Assembly: GCF_900177325.1 (NCBI RefSeq)
Contig: NZ_FXBL01000004.1
Span: 682,001 to 746,000 of the forward strand
From: Mesorhizobium australicum
GTDB lineage: Bacteria; Pseudomonadota; Alphaproteobacteria; Rhizobiales; Rhizobiaceae
Reading direction: 5' to 3'
Length of the DNA stretch: 64,000 nucleotides
Within the stretch, counting starts at the first letter, position 1. The number at the start of each line of letters is the position of its first letter. The notes under the pieces are model-generated. The model did not search any database and was not told the DNA's origin. It worked only from the letters and a program-made list of their open reading frames with translations. The position numbers were made by a program, and so were the translations under genes. Below, one piece after another: positions 9,512 through 17,913 of this stretch.

Positions 9512-11308
9512 TTGACCGAAACCGCATCGAAACCGCTGTCGGGCGGCCAGGGAACCCTGCGCGTCGATCTTGCCGTCGCGCTGGCCGTCGTCCTGTTCGG
9601 CATTCTTCTCGCCGCCTCGGACGGCTTCGCGCGGCTCTCCGACGCGCAGGGCGACAATGACAGCCTGCTGCGCCTGGTCCAGGTCCGCGATCTGCTCGCC
9701 GGCCAGGGTTGGTTCGACCCGATGCAGTATCGCATGGGCCTCGAAGGCGGCTTTCCGATGCACTGGTCGCGGCTGGTCGACGCACCGATCGCGGCAATCG
9801 TGCGCCTCGCGTCCGCCCTCACCGGCAGCGCCCCGCTCGGCGAAGCCGTCGCGCTGGTGCTCTGGCCGTCGCTCCTGCTTGGCGCCGGCGCCTTTCTCAT
9901 CGTCCGCACGGCGCGCATCGCCTACGGGCCGGAGGCGGCGTTTCCGGCCGCCATCGTCGGCGCGATGGCGCTGGTCTCGATCGGCGTCTTCCAGCCCGGC
10001 GCGATCGACCACCACAACATCCAGCTCGTGCTGACGCTCGGCGTGGCGCTCGGCCTCGTCGCGGGCGGCTTCGCGTCGGCCGCGGCGGCTGGCGCCTGCG
10101 CGGCGCTCACGCTCGCCATCGGCATGGAGACGCTGCCCTACGTCGCCGTCGGCGGCGCGGTCGCCGCCGGGCTGTTCCTCGTCCGGGGCGAAGCCGAGCG
10201 CAGCGTGGCCGCCGGCTTCGGTCTCGGCTTCGCCATCGTCGCGGCGGCGGCCTTCCTGGTCACGGTTCCGCCTTCCCGATGGGGCCTGCCCGCCTGCGAC
10301 GCCTATTCGCTGGCGCAGGGCTCGGTCGCCGTGCTCGCCGGCCTCGGCCTTGCCGCCATCGCGGCGCTGCGCCCGCTCTCCGCGAGCCTTGGCCGTCGCC
10401 TGGCGGCGCTTGCGCTGCTCGGTGCCGTGGTGGGCGCGCTCGTCGTCCTTGCCTTCCCGCAATGCCTCGCCGATCCATATGCCAGCCTCGATCCGCGGCT
10501 GAAGCGCCTCTGGCTCGACGGCGTCACCGAGGCCCAGCCGCTATTCCAGATCGCCGCCAGCGACCCCGCGATGCTTCTGACCTGGTATGCGACGCCGCTC
10601 GTCGCCATGCTGGTCCTTGTGCTGTCGGCACTCCGCCACGGCATCCGGCGCGTCGATACCATCGTCGGCGCGCTGCTCGTCGCGGCCGTGCTGGTCTCGG
10701 CCTGGCAGGTGCGTGGCGCGCTGTTCTCGGTGGCGCTGGCCGCCATCCCGCTGTCGGGCTGGATCGCGTCGCGGCGCGAGAGGGCGACCGGCGCGCCGTC
10801 TGGCACAGCCACGCTGGCATTGGCTGCCGCCTGGATCCTCTCCTTCAACGCCGTCTGGAGCACGGCCGGCAGCCGCATATTCGCGCCGGCCGCCACGCCG
10901 GAGGCTACCCTGGCAGCGGCGCCGCCCGGCGCCTGCTACCGTTCGGAGGATTACGTGGCGCTGGCTGCCCTTGCGCCCACCACCGTCGTGTCGGTCTCCA
11001 ATCTCGGCTCAGCCATCCTCGCCTGGACGCCGCACCGGGCGCTCGCCGGCTCCTACCATCGCAACGTCGCGGGCAATCTTGCCGCGCTCGACATGCTGCT
11101 CGCCGATCCGCAAGCGGCCGAAGCGCTTGCACGCAACGCGAAAGTGGGCGTTGTCGCCGTTTGTCCCGGAAATTCCGAGACCACCCTGCTGGCCGCCGCG
11201 GCCCCCGACGGGCTCCTTTCGGCGTTGAATGCGGGCCGCGTGCCCGCCTGGCTTGAGCCGGCCGGAGGCGATCAGGCGCTGCGCCTCTATCGCGTCAGGC
11301 CGGACTGA
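9512..11308 (+). CDS. Polytopic membrane protein, candidate GT-C glycosyltransferase
   Basis: This 598-residue protein has about a dozen hydrophobic helices and a soluble C-terminal third. Near the N-terminus an acidic loop, SDAQGDNDSLLRLVQ, follows the first helix. Further on GGFPMHWSRLVD and GAIDHHNIQL resemble the acidic and His-containing external loops of GT-C enzymes such as oligosaccharyltransferases. The start is TTG at 9512 with only a weak upstream GGAG, so the true start could differ. It is divergent from the GT2/GtrA pair and probably works with it. No confident named family is claimed. Confidence 0.7.
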   Translation: MTETASKPLSGGQGTLRVDLAVALAVVLFGILLAASDGFARLSDAQGDNDSLLRLVQVRDLLAGQGWFDPMQYRMGLEGGFPMHWSRLVDAPIAAIVRLASALTGSAPLGEAVALVLWPSLLLGAGAFLIVRTARIAYGPEAAFPAAIVGAMALVSIGVFQPGAIDHHNIQLVLTLGVALGLVAGGFASAAAAGACAALTLAIGMETLPYVAVGGAVAAGLFLVRGEAERSVAAGFGLGFAIVAAAAFLVTVPPSRWGLPACDAYSLAQGSVAVLAGLGLAAIAALRPLSASLGRRLAALALLGAVVGALVVLAFPQCLADPYASLDPRLKRLWLDGVTEAQPLFQIAASDPAMLLTWYATPLVAMLVLVLSALRHGIRRVDTIVGALLVAAVLVSAWQVRGALFSVALAAIPLSGWIASRRERATGAPSGTATLALAAAWILSFNAVWSTAGSRIFAPAATPEATLAAAPPGACYRSEDYVALAALAPTTVVSVSNLGSAILAWTPHRALAGSYHRNVAGNLAALDMLLADPQAAEALARNAKVGVVAVCPGNSETTLLAAAAPDGLLSALNAGRVPAWLEPAGGDQALRLYRVRPD

Positions 11309-11397
11309 CCGTTCGTTCATAACATCGTTATCATCGATACCCTTCTTCAACTGTTTTGCGGCATAGTGAGGCTGAATCATCAGCATGCACGGATAAG

Positions 11398-12735
11398 ATG
11401 CCCGGATCGACCGGCACGACAGACACGGGGAGGGAGCCTGCGGATCTCGCATTTACGGATCCGCTGACGGGCCTCGGCAACCAGCGCCGCTTCGTCGACA
11501 AGGTCGAGCGGCTGAAGGCGGAGCGCGCGGAGGATCCTGCCCCGTTTGCCATCGGCATCGTCGATCTAGACGGCTTCAAGCCGATCAACGACCTGTTCGG
11601 CCGGCGTGCCGGCGACCATATCCTGATGCAGGTCGCCATGCGTCTGCGTGCCGCGATGGACCAGCAGTCGACGGTCACGCGCCTCGGCGCAGACGAGTTC
11701 GGCGTCCTCCTGCCGATGACCTTTTCCGAGCAGGCCGCCGACCAGCAGGCGCAGATGCTGATCGAGATTCTGTCCGCCCCCTACGATGTCGGCGACCGCA
11801 CCGCGCGCCTGTCCGCCTCCGTCGGCTGTGCGCTCTATTTCGGCGACCAGAGCGCGGAAGACCTGATCAGCAAGGCGGAGACGGCACTCTATCACGCCAA
11901 GCGCTCCGGCCGCGGCAGGGTCGTGGTCTACACCCACCAGATGGAGGAGGCGGCCAAGCGCGTCACCCGCATCGAGCAGGCGCTGCGCCGCGCCGTCGCC
12001 GCCGGTGAGGTGGAGCCCCATTTCCAGCCGATCGTCGACCTGCGCACACGTGATACCATCGGCTTCGAGGCGCTCGCCCGCTGGACCGACCAGGATCTCG
12101 GCGTCGTGCCGCCCAACGTCTTCATCCCGATCGCGGAGGAGCGCGGCATCATCGGCGCGCTCTCGCAGCTCGCGCTGCGCAAGGCGACGCTCGCCGCGCG
12201 CGACTGGCCGGAGCACCTGTTCCTGTCTTTCAACCTGTCGCCCTCGCAGCTCGTCGACCAGAACACCGGCCTGCACATCCAGTCCATCCTCGCCGAAACG
12301 GGCTTCGATCCGCACCGGCTGGAGATCGAGATCACCGAGACCGGCATGATGACCGACCCGATCTCGGCCGAGAAGATCGTCGACGATCTCCGCGCCGTCG
12401 GAATCCGCATCTCGCTGGACGATTTCGGCACCGGCCAGTCGTCGCTCGGCCGCCTGCGCGACTTCCACTTCGACAAGCTGAAGATCGACCGCGCCTTCGT
12501 CGCCTCGATCCTGGAGGACAGGCCGTCGCAGCACATCATCCGCGCCATCCTCGCCATGTGCGACGGGCTCGGCATGGAGGTCGTGGCCGAAGGCATCGAA
12601 GAGGAGGCGCAGGCTTCCAGGCTCATCCAGTTCGGCTGCGGCGGCGGCCAGGGCTACCTGTTCGGCAGGCCGGTCGATGCCGCCGCGACGCTCGAATACC
12701 TGCGCAACGCCGGGCCGCGCGCGCTCGCGATCTGA
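11398..12735 (+). CDS. Diguanylate cyclase/phosphodiesterase (degenerate GGDEF plus EAL)
   Basis: This is a cytoplasmic two-domain protein with no membrane segment. GGDEF domain: DPLTGLGNQRRF, then the signature read as RLGADEFG, where the second glycine is alanine, so cyclase activity is doubtful. EAL domain: intact GFEALARW, FNLSPSQL, the metal-binding ITETGMM, LDDFGTG, LKIDRAFV and VVAEGIEE. These are the residues needed for cyclic-di-GMP hydrolysis. It therefore probably acts as a phosphodiesterase with a regulatory GGDEF. The ATG at 11398 gives 445 residues; a TTG at 11356 would add 14. No sensory domain is visible. Confidence 0.92.
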   Translation: MPGSTGTTDTGREPADLAFTDPLTGLGNQRRFVDKVERLKAERAEDPAPFAIGIVDLDGFKPINDLFGRRAGDHILMQVAMRLRAAMDQQSTVTRLGADEFGVLLPMTFSEQAADQQAQMLIEILSAPYDVGDRTARLSASVGCALYFGDQSAEDLISKAETALYHAKRSGRGRVVVYTHQMEEAAKRVTRIEQALRRAVAAGEVEPHFQPIVDLRTRDTIGFEALARWTDQDLGVVPPNVFIPIAEERGIIGALSQLALRKATLAARDWPEHLFLSFNLSPSQLVDQNTGLHIQSILAETGFDPHRLEIEITETGMMTDPISAEKIVDDLRAVGIRISLDDFGTGQSSLGRLRDFHFDKLKIDRAFVASILEDRPSQHIIRAILAMCDGLGMEVVAEGIEEEAQASRLIQFGCGGGQGYLFGRPVDAAATLEYLRNAGPRALAI

Positions 12736-12806
12736 GCATCGTCCGGGGCCTTGCGGCGGCCGCGCCTTTTTCCGATACATTCGGACCGGGAGAAGGAGCT
12801 TCACGC

Positions 12807-13574
12807 ATGGCGATCACGGCGGTCTATCCGGACCTGAGGGACAGGCCTGTCCTCATAACGGGCGGCGGTTCCGGCATCGGCGCCGCGCTGACCGAGGGCT
12901 TCGTCCGGCAGGGATCGAAGGTCGCCTTCATCGACATCGCCGACGCGCCCAGCAACGCCCTCTGCGACAGGCTGGAAAGGGAAGCGGGCGTCCGGCCGCT
13001 GTTCGTCAAGGCTGACCTGCGCGACATCGAGGCGCTCCGGGCCGCCATCCACTATGCCGAGGCCGCGCATGGGCCGGCGCTGGTGCTGATCAACAACGCC
13101 GCCCGCGACGACCGGCACGACATCGCCGCCGTCACCTCCGAGTTCTGGGACGCCAACCAGGCGGTCAACCTCAAGCCGCATTTCTTCACCGCGCAGGCGG
13201 TCGCCGAGGGCATGAAGAAGGCTGGCACGGGCTCCATCATCAACTTCACCTCCACCTCCTTCATGATCAATCTCGGCACGCTGCCCTCCTATGCCGCGGC
13301 CAAGGCCGGCATCATCGGCCTCACCAAGGGGCTGGCCGGCGCGCTCGGCAAGCACGGCATCCGCGTCAATGCGATTGCGCCCGGCTGGGTCATCACCGAG
13401 CGCCAGCAGGAGCTATGGGTCACCGAGGAGGGGCTGGCCGCCCATGTCGCCAAGCAGTGCATCCACGAGGTGATGAAGCCCGACGACATCGTCGGCCCTT
13501 GCCTCTTCCTCGCCTCCGACAGTTCGCGCATGCTCACCGCCCAGACGATGATCGTCGACGGAGGTTTCCTGTGA
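12807..13574 (+). CDS. SDR family oxidoreductase, probable sugar 1-dehydrogenase of the galactose pathway
   Basis: This 255-residue short-chain dehydrogenase has the cofactor motif TGGGSGIG (18-25), NNAA (97-100), and the catalytic Ser in NFTSTS with Tyr162 and Lys166 (YAAAK). It begins after an AGAAGGAG ribosome-binding site. Its stop overlaps the dgoK start, and dgoK, dgoA and a lactonase follow in one operon. By context it should oxidise D-galactose or a related aldose to the lactone, the first step of the De Ley-Doudoroff route. SDR sequence alone does not fix the substrate. Confidence 0.88.
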   Translation: MAITAVYPDLRDRPVLITGGGSGIGAALTEGFVRQGSKVAFIDIADAPSNALCDRLEREAGVRPLFVKADLRDIEALRAAIHYAEAAHGPALVLINNAARDDRHDIAAVTSEFWDANQAVNLKPHFFTAQAVAEGMKKAGTGSIINFTSTSFMINLGTLPSYAAAKAGIIGLTKGLAGALGKHGIRVNAIAPGWVITERQQELWVTEEGLAAHVAKQCIHEVMKPDDIVGPCLFLASDSSRMLTAQTMIVDGGFL

Positions 13575-14500
13575 CCTCGCCGGCCGTGCTCGCCGCCGTC
13601 GACTGGGGCACGTCGAACCTGCGCGTCTGGCTGCTCGACGAGGCCGGCGATGTCGTCGGCGAGCGCAAGTCGGGCGAGGGCATGTCGAGCGCCGGCGGCA
13701 AGGGCTTCGCGGCGATCCTCGAGGAACATCTGGCGGCCCTCGGCGCGCCGGAAGGCCTGCCCGCGATCGTCTGCGGCATGGCCGGCGCCCGCCAGGGCTG
13801 GGTCGAGGCGGGTTATCTCGACGTGCCGGCGCGGATCGCCGATTTCGCGCAGGCAGCGACGACAGCCCCCGGCGCGCGCCGTCCGGTGCGCATCCTGCCC
13901 GGCCTCGCCCAGCGCGGCGCGGAGCATCCGGACGTGATGCGCGGCGAGGAGACGCAGCTTGCCGGCGCCGAACTCGCCGAAGGCGCGCATTTCGTCTGCA
14001 TGCCGGGCACCCATTCCAAATGGGTTGCCGTCGAGGACGGCGTCGTCACCGGCTTCCGCACCGCCATGACCGGCGAGCTGTTCCACCTGCTCGCCAGCCA
14101 CTCGATCCTGCGTCATTCCCTCGGCGAGACGCCGGATGCCGGTACGCCTAAGGCGCCTGCGTTCCAGAAGGCCTTGAGGGATGCGCTCGCCAATCCAGAG
14201 CGTCTCACCTCCGCGCTCTTCGCCATCCGCGCCGGCGGCCTGCTCGACAACGTTCCGTCGGAGGATGCCGCGGCGACGCTGTCCGGCCTCCTCATCGGGG
14301 CCGAGATCGCCGGAGCGAAGTCCGCCGCGCCCGCCATGCATGTCGTCACCCTCGTCGCGTCCGGTGGCATGGCGAAGCGCTACGCAGCTGCGCTGGGAAC
14401 CGCCGGCCTTCTGGTCAATCTCGTCGACGCCGACGACGCCGTGCGAAAAGGCCTGTTCGAGGCCGGTCGCCGCCTTTTCCTGTCCGGAGCCTCCGCATGA
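13571..14500 (+). CDS. dgoK: 2-dehydro-3-deoxygalactonokinase
   Basis: This kinase phosphorylates 2-keto-3-deoxy-galactonate to the 6-phosphate. The 309-residue protein shows the family N-terminus VDWGTSNLRVWLLD, the central CGMAGARQGW, the PGTHSKWV block and GEETQLAGA. It starts at GTG overlapping the SDR stop (GTGA) and ends overlapping the aldolase start, so translation is coupled on both sides. Full length for the family. Confidence 0.95.
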   Translation: MTSPAVLAAVDWGTSNLRVWLLDEAGDVVGERKSGEGMSSAGGKGFAAILEEHLAALGAPEGLPAIVCGMAGARQGWVEAGYLDVPARIADFAQAATTAPGARRPVRILPGLAQRGAEHPDVMRGEETQLAGAELAEGAHFVCMPGTHSKWVAVEDGVVTGFRTAMTGELFHLLASHSILRHSLGETPDAGTPKAPAFQKALRDALANPERLTSALFAIRAGGLLDNVPSEDAAATLSGLLIGAEIAGAKSAAPAMHVVTLVASGGMAKRYAAALGTAGLLVNLVDADDAVRKGLFEAGRRLFLSGASA

Positions 14501-15135
14501 CCGCCTCCGCCCCCTGGCCGAAGCTGAAGCGCAACATCGTCGCCATCCTGCGCGGCGTGACGCCCGACGAGATCGCCGACATCGGCGATGCGCTCCATGA
14601 GGCCGGCGTCGAGGCGATTGAGGTTCCGCTCAACTCGCCCGATCCCTTCCGGTCGATCGAGCTTCTGGCGAAGCGCCTGCCCGATGCGCTCACCGGCGCC
14701 GGCACCGTCGTGCGCATCGGCGATGTCGACCGATTGCACCAGGCCGGCGGTCGCCTGCTCGTCGCGCCCAATGTCGATCCGGCAATCCTCGCCCGTGCAG
14801 CGGAATTCGGCATGGTCACCATGCCCGGGGTCTTCACCGCGACCGAGGCCTTCCTCGCGCACCACGCGGGCGCCTCGGCGCTGAAGTTCTTCCCGGCCAG
14901 CGTGCTCGGCCCGGCCGGCATCTCGGCGCTCAGGGCCGTTCTGCCGCGCGAGGCGGTGGTCGGCGCGGTCGGCGGCGTCTCGGAAGCCGACTTCGCGGCC
15001 TATGCCAAGGCCGGCGTCGTGGCTTTCGGCCTCGGCTCCAGCCTCTACAAGCCGGGCCTGGATCGGATCGAAGTCGCGAAACGGGCCAAGGCGGCGGTCA
15101 CCGCCTATGACGAGGTCTTCGGGAGGACGGCATGA
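14497..15135 (+). CDS. dgoA: 2-dehydro-3-deoxy-6-phosphogalactonate aldolase
   Basis: This class I aldolase splits KDPGal into pyruvate and glyceraldehyde 3-phosphate. The 212-residue TIM barrel has Glu42 in AIEVPLNSP as general acid/base, GAGTV, and the Schiff-base lysine Lys130 in ALKFFPA. The C-terminal phosphate-binding part includes GAVGGVS. It overlaps dgoK and the lactonase gene by four bases each. With dgoK it defines the operon as galactonate/galactose catabolic. Confidence 0.95.
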   Translation: MTASAPWPKLKRNIVAILRGVTPDEIADIGDALHEAGVEAIEVPLNSPDPFRSIELLAKRLPDALTGAGTVVRIGDVDRLHQAGGRLLVAPNVDPAILARAAEFGMVTMPGVFTATEAFLAHHAGASALKFFPASVLGPAGISALRAVLPREAVVGAVGGVSEADFAAYAKAGVVAFGLGSSLYKPGLDRIEVAKRAKAAVTAYDEVFGRTA

Positions 15136-16001
15136 GCGCGACGACACTCTGCGACATCGTCTGCCATCTCGGCGAGGGACCGACCTGGGACACGGCGACG
15201 AACACCGTCTACTGGTTCGACATCCTTGAGCGCCGCCTGCTGGAAAAGGCCTGGCCGGACGGCGAGACCGTCGTGCACGACCTGCCCTTCATGGCGAGCG
15301 CGCTGTTCCGCATCGACGCGCAGCGCCAGCTCGTCTGGAGCGAGACCGGCTTCCATCTTCGCGACCGTGCCACCGGCAAGCTCGTCCTCCACACCCCGGT
15401 CGAGGCCGACAACCCCGTCACGCGCTCCAACGACGCCCGCGCCCATCCTTCCGGCTCGATCTGGGCCGGCACGATGGGCAAGAAGGCCGAGAAACATGCC
15501 GGCGCCATCTACTGGTTCCGCACGGGCGAGGTGCGCCGGCTCTTCCCCGACATCAGCATCCCCAACTCGATCTGCTTCTCGCCCGATGGCGCGACCGGCT
15601 ACTTCGCCGACACGGCCAAGAACATCCTCTTCCGCGTCGCCTGCGACCCCGATACCGGCCTGCCCACGAACGAGCCCGAAGTGCTGCTCGACCATCGCGG
15701 CCGGAAAGGCGGCATCGACGGCTCGGTCTGCGACGCCGACGGCGTCATCTGGAACGCCCGCTGGGGCTCGTCATGCGTCGACGCCTACGCGCCCGACGGC
15801 ACGCATCTGCGCAGCATCCCGGTCCCCGCCACACAGGCTTCATGCCCCGTCTTCGTCGGCCCGGACCTGTCCCGCCTCGCCGTCACCACCGCTTGCGAGG
15901 GCATGGACGAAGCCACGCGCCACGCCGATCCGGGTGCCGGCATGCTCTATCTGCTCGACGTCGAGGTGAAAGGCCGCGCCGAGCCCGACGTGCTCGCCTG
16001 A
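15132..16001 (+). CDS. SMP-30/gluconolactonase family lactonase
   Basis: This is a six-bladed beta-propeller of 289 residues. Metal-binding positions of the family are seen as Glu15 (LGEGPTW), Asn100 (SNDARAHP), Asn145 (IPNSI) and Asp196 (GIDGS). It begins four bases inside the aldolase gene and is the last gene of the operon. It would open the galactono-lactone produced by the SDR. A galactonate dehydratase, needed between lactonase and kinase, is not in the operon and must be encoded elsewhere if the pathway is complete. Confidence 0.93.
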   Translation: MSATTLCDIVCHLGEGPTWDTATNTVYWFDILERRLLEKAWPDGETVVHDLPFMASALFRIDAQRQLVWSETGFHLRDRATGKLVLHTPVEADNPVTRSNDARAHPSGSIWAGTMGKKAEKHAGAIYWFRTGEVRRLFPDISIPNSICFSPDGATGYFADTAKNILFRVACDPDTGLPTNEPEVLLDHRGRKGGIDGSVCDADGVIWNARWGSSCVDAYAPDGTHLRSIPVPATQASCPVFVGPDLSRLAVTTACEGMDEATRHADPGAGMLYLLDVEVKGRAEPDVLA

Positions 16002-16142
16002 CGCTTCCCCGATCGCCCGTCGCGCTGTCTGTCGCAACCGCCCGTGTCGTGCGTCGGTTTCGTGCAAGCCCGTCCCGTCCCGCCGCGCTTTTCTGCCGGA
16101 CAGATCCGCATGTCCGCGGCGCAACCCGGTGAAGCCCGTCCC

Positions 16143-17204
16143 ATGACATCCCTCGGCGAACTGCTCTTCGTCTACGAGCCCGAAGCCGCCTGCCGCGCGC
16201 GTCTGGCCGCGCAGGGTTTCTCCGACCGCCATGCGCTGGAGATTTCCTCCTACCTCGCGCAATCGACCGACATCCAGCCGGAGCTCGGCGACTTCGCCGC
16301 CGCCTGCGCCGCGCGCGGCATCGTCTTCACGCCGGTCGAGCTCGACAATGCCGTAGCCGCCATCGCCACCCGCGATCCCGCCCGCACGCTGGTCTGGACC
16401 ATCTCCGACGGCATCGCCTACTACCGGGGCAGCGCCGGCCCGGCCCTCGCCCGCCTCGCCGGCATGCGCACGGTCGGCTCGGACGATTCCCTCTTCGCGC
16501 TCTGCCAGGACAAGTTCCGCTCCGGCGCGGTGCTGCGCGCCCTCGGCGTGCCGACGCCCGGCTGCGGACTCGCGCGGAACGGGGCATGGATCGTCGAGCC
16601 GCCACCCTCGCCGCAGGGCTGGTTCGTCAAGCCGAACCGCCTCGGCTCCAAGATCGGCATCTGGCCGGATTCGCGCGCCGCCACCCGTGACCACGCGCTC
16701 GCCCTCTCTCGCCGCATCTTCGAGGCGTACCGCGACGACGCGGTCGTCCAGCCCTACGTCCCCGGCCGCAACGTCCGGGCGAGCTATCTGGCGGTGGACC
16801 GAGACGCCGGCCCCGACGCGCTCGCCGCCGTCTTCGTCGACTCGGGCGCGGACTTCCAGACCATGGCCGACAGCCTCGCCCTCTACGGCGAGACCGGCGA
16901 CGCGGCGAAGGCGTCAGGCGCCTATGCCGAGCCCGTGCTGGAGCAGGTCGGCGACACGCAGCTGGAGGCCGAACGCCGCATCCGCGCCATCGCCGCCCGC
17001 CTCGTCGAAGGACTCGGCCTGCGCGACGTCTTCTCGATGGATTTCCGCGTCGAGCCGGACGACACCGTCCACCTCATCGAATTCGAAGTCTGCCCCGGCC
17101 TGCCCTGCTTCGACTTCCGCGACTACCTGCGCCGCCGCTGGACCATGAGCCTCGCCGAGGCGATCGCAGCGACGGCGGCCGACCGGCTGGGTCCAGCTGA
17201 CTGA
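16143..17204 (+). CDS. D-Ala-D-Ala ligase-like ATP-grasp protein
   Basis: This 353-residue protein resembles the ATP-grasp superfamily. It has a pre-ATP-grasp Rossmann-like part (residues 1-110), a QDKFRSGAVLRALGVPTPG segment typical of the linker in D-Ala-D-Ala ligases and carboxylases, a lysine strand GWFVKPNRLGSKIGI, and a C-terminal metal-binding strand IEFEVCPGLPCFDF. The last carries FEVCPGLP where ligases usually have N-x-N-P. The exact ligase reaction cannot be deduced. ATG at 16143 is chosen; in-frame starts at 16110 and 16044 are possible. A stand-alone gene after the galactose operon. Confidence 0.75.
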   Translation: MTSLGELLFVYEPEAACRARLAAQGFSDRHALEISSYLAQSTDIQPELGDFAAACAARGIVFTPVELDNAVAAIATRDPARTLVWTISDGIAYYRGSAGPALARLAGMRTVGSDDSLFALCQDKFRSGAVLRALGVPTPGCGLARNGAWIVEPPPSPQGWFVKPNRLGSKIGIWPDSRAATRDHALALSRRIFEAYRDDAVVQPYVPGRNVRASYLAVDRDAGPDALAAVFVDSGADFQTMADSLALYGETGDAAKASGAYAEPVLEQVGDTQLEAERRIRAIAARLVEGLGLRDVFSMDFRVEPDDTVHLIEFEVCPGLPCFDFRDYLRRRWTMSLAEAIAATAADRLGPAD

Positions 17205-17289
17205 GGCGAGGGCGGACCATGCCGGAACCGTTCCCGGGCTAAGCCTTTAACTGAAGCCGCTTCAGTCGGTCGAACCAGGAGGACCGTCC

Positions 17290-17679
17290 ATGACCGATCT
17301 CGCCTCGCTCTACCGTGGCTACATCGATTGCCTCAACCGGCAGGACTGGCCGAAGCTCGGCGTCTTCGTGCATGACGACGTGCGCTACAACGACAGGACT
17401 GTCGGCCTCGCGGGCTATCGCGCCATGCTCGAGCGCGACTTCGAGCAGATCCCGGACCTTCGCTTCAAGATCAGCCTGCTTGTCGCCGACACGCAGCATG
17501 TCGCGAGCCGGCTCGACTTCGCCTGTTCGCCGAAGGGCGTGTTCCTCGGCCTGCCGGTAAACGGCCGCGCCGTCTCGTTCAGCGAGAACGTCTTCTACCG
17601 CTTCCGCGATGGCCGGATCGAGAAAGTGTGGTCCGTCATCGACAAGGCGGCGATCGAAGCACAGCTCGCGCAGAGTTGA
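17290..17679 (+). CDS. SnoaL-like / ester cyclase family protein
   Basis: This is a small NTF2-fold protein of 129 residues with the SnoaL pattern: N-terminal YRGYIDCLNRQDWPKL, middle VGLAGYRAMLERDFEQIPDL, and a last strand FYRFRDGRIEKVWSV. It has a strong AGGAGG ribosome-binding site at about 17277. Family members include polyketide cyclases, but many are uncharacterised and no polyketide genes are nearby. Function left open. Confidence 0.82.
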   Translation: MTDLASLYRGYIDCLNRQDWPKLGVFVHDDVRYNDRTVGLAGYRAMLERDFEQIPDLRFKISLLVADTQHVASRLDFACSPKGVFLGLPVNGRAVSFSENVFYRFRDGRIEKVWSVIDKAAIEAQLAQS

Positions 17680-17793
17680 GGCCAGGTGTCGTCGCGGTCG
17701 AGCAACAGCTAATGTGCTTGTGACCTGCCGGCTCTCGATCGCGGAACCCGCCGACCCCTCCGCGCATTGCAATCGCATCTGGAGGAGTTGGTC

Positions 17794-17892
17794 ATGGAAC
17801 CGATGGGTGGAGATTACGTCAGCTACGGCCTGTTCTTCGCATGCGCCGGATTTGTCGCCCTGGTGTCGCTGGGCGGACTTACGGCTTTCTGA
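17794..17892 (+). CDS. Predicted 32-residue single-TM small protein
   Basis: An ATG preceded by CTGGAGGAG at good spacing opens a 32-codon frame. It encodes MEPMGGDYVS followed by a hydrophobic stretch (YGLFFACAGFVALVSLGGL) and a stop. The ribosome-binding site is as good as any in the window, and the product looks like a single membrane-spanning microprotein. No family is recognised. It lies in the gap between the SnoaL-like gene and the convergent proline-racemase gene, which leaves no larger alternative gene there. Confidence 0.45.
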   Translation: MEPMGGDYVSYGLFFACAGFVALVSLGGLTAF

Positions 17893-17913
17893 AGCATCAG
17901 GCGGCGCCTGCCG

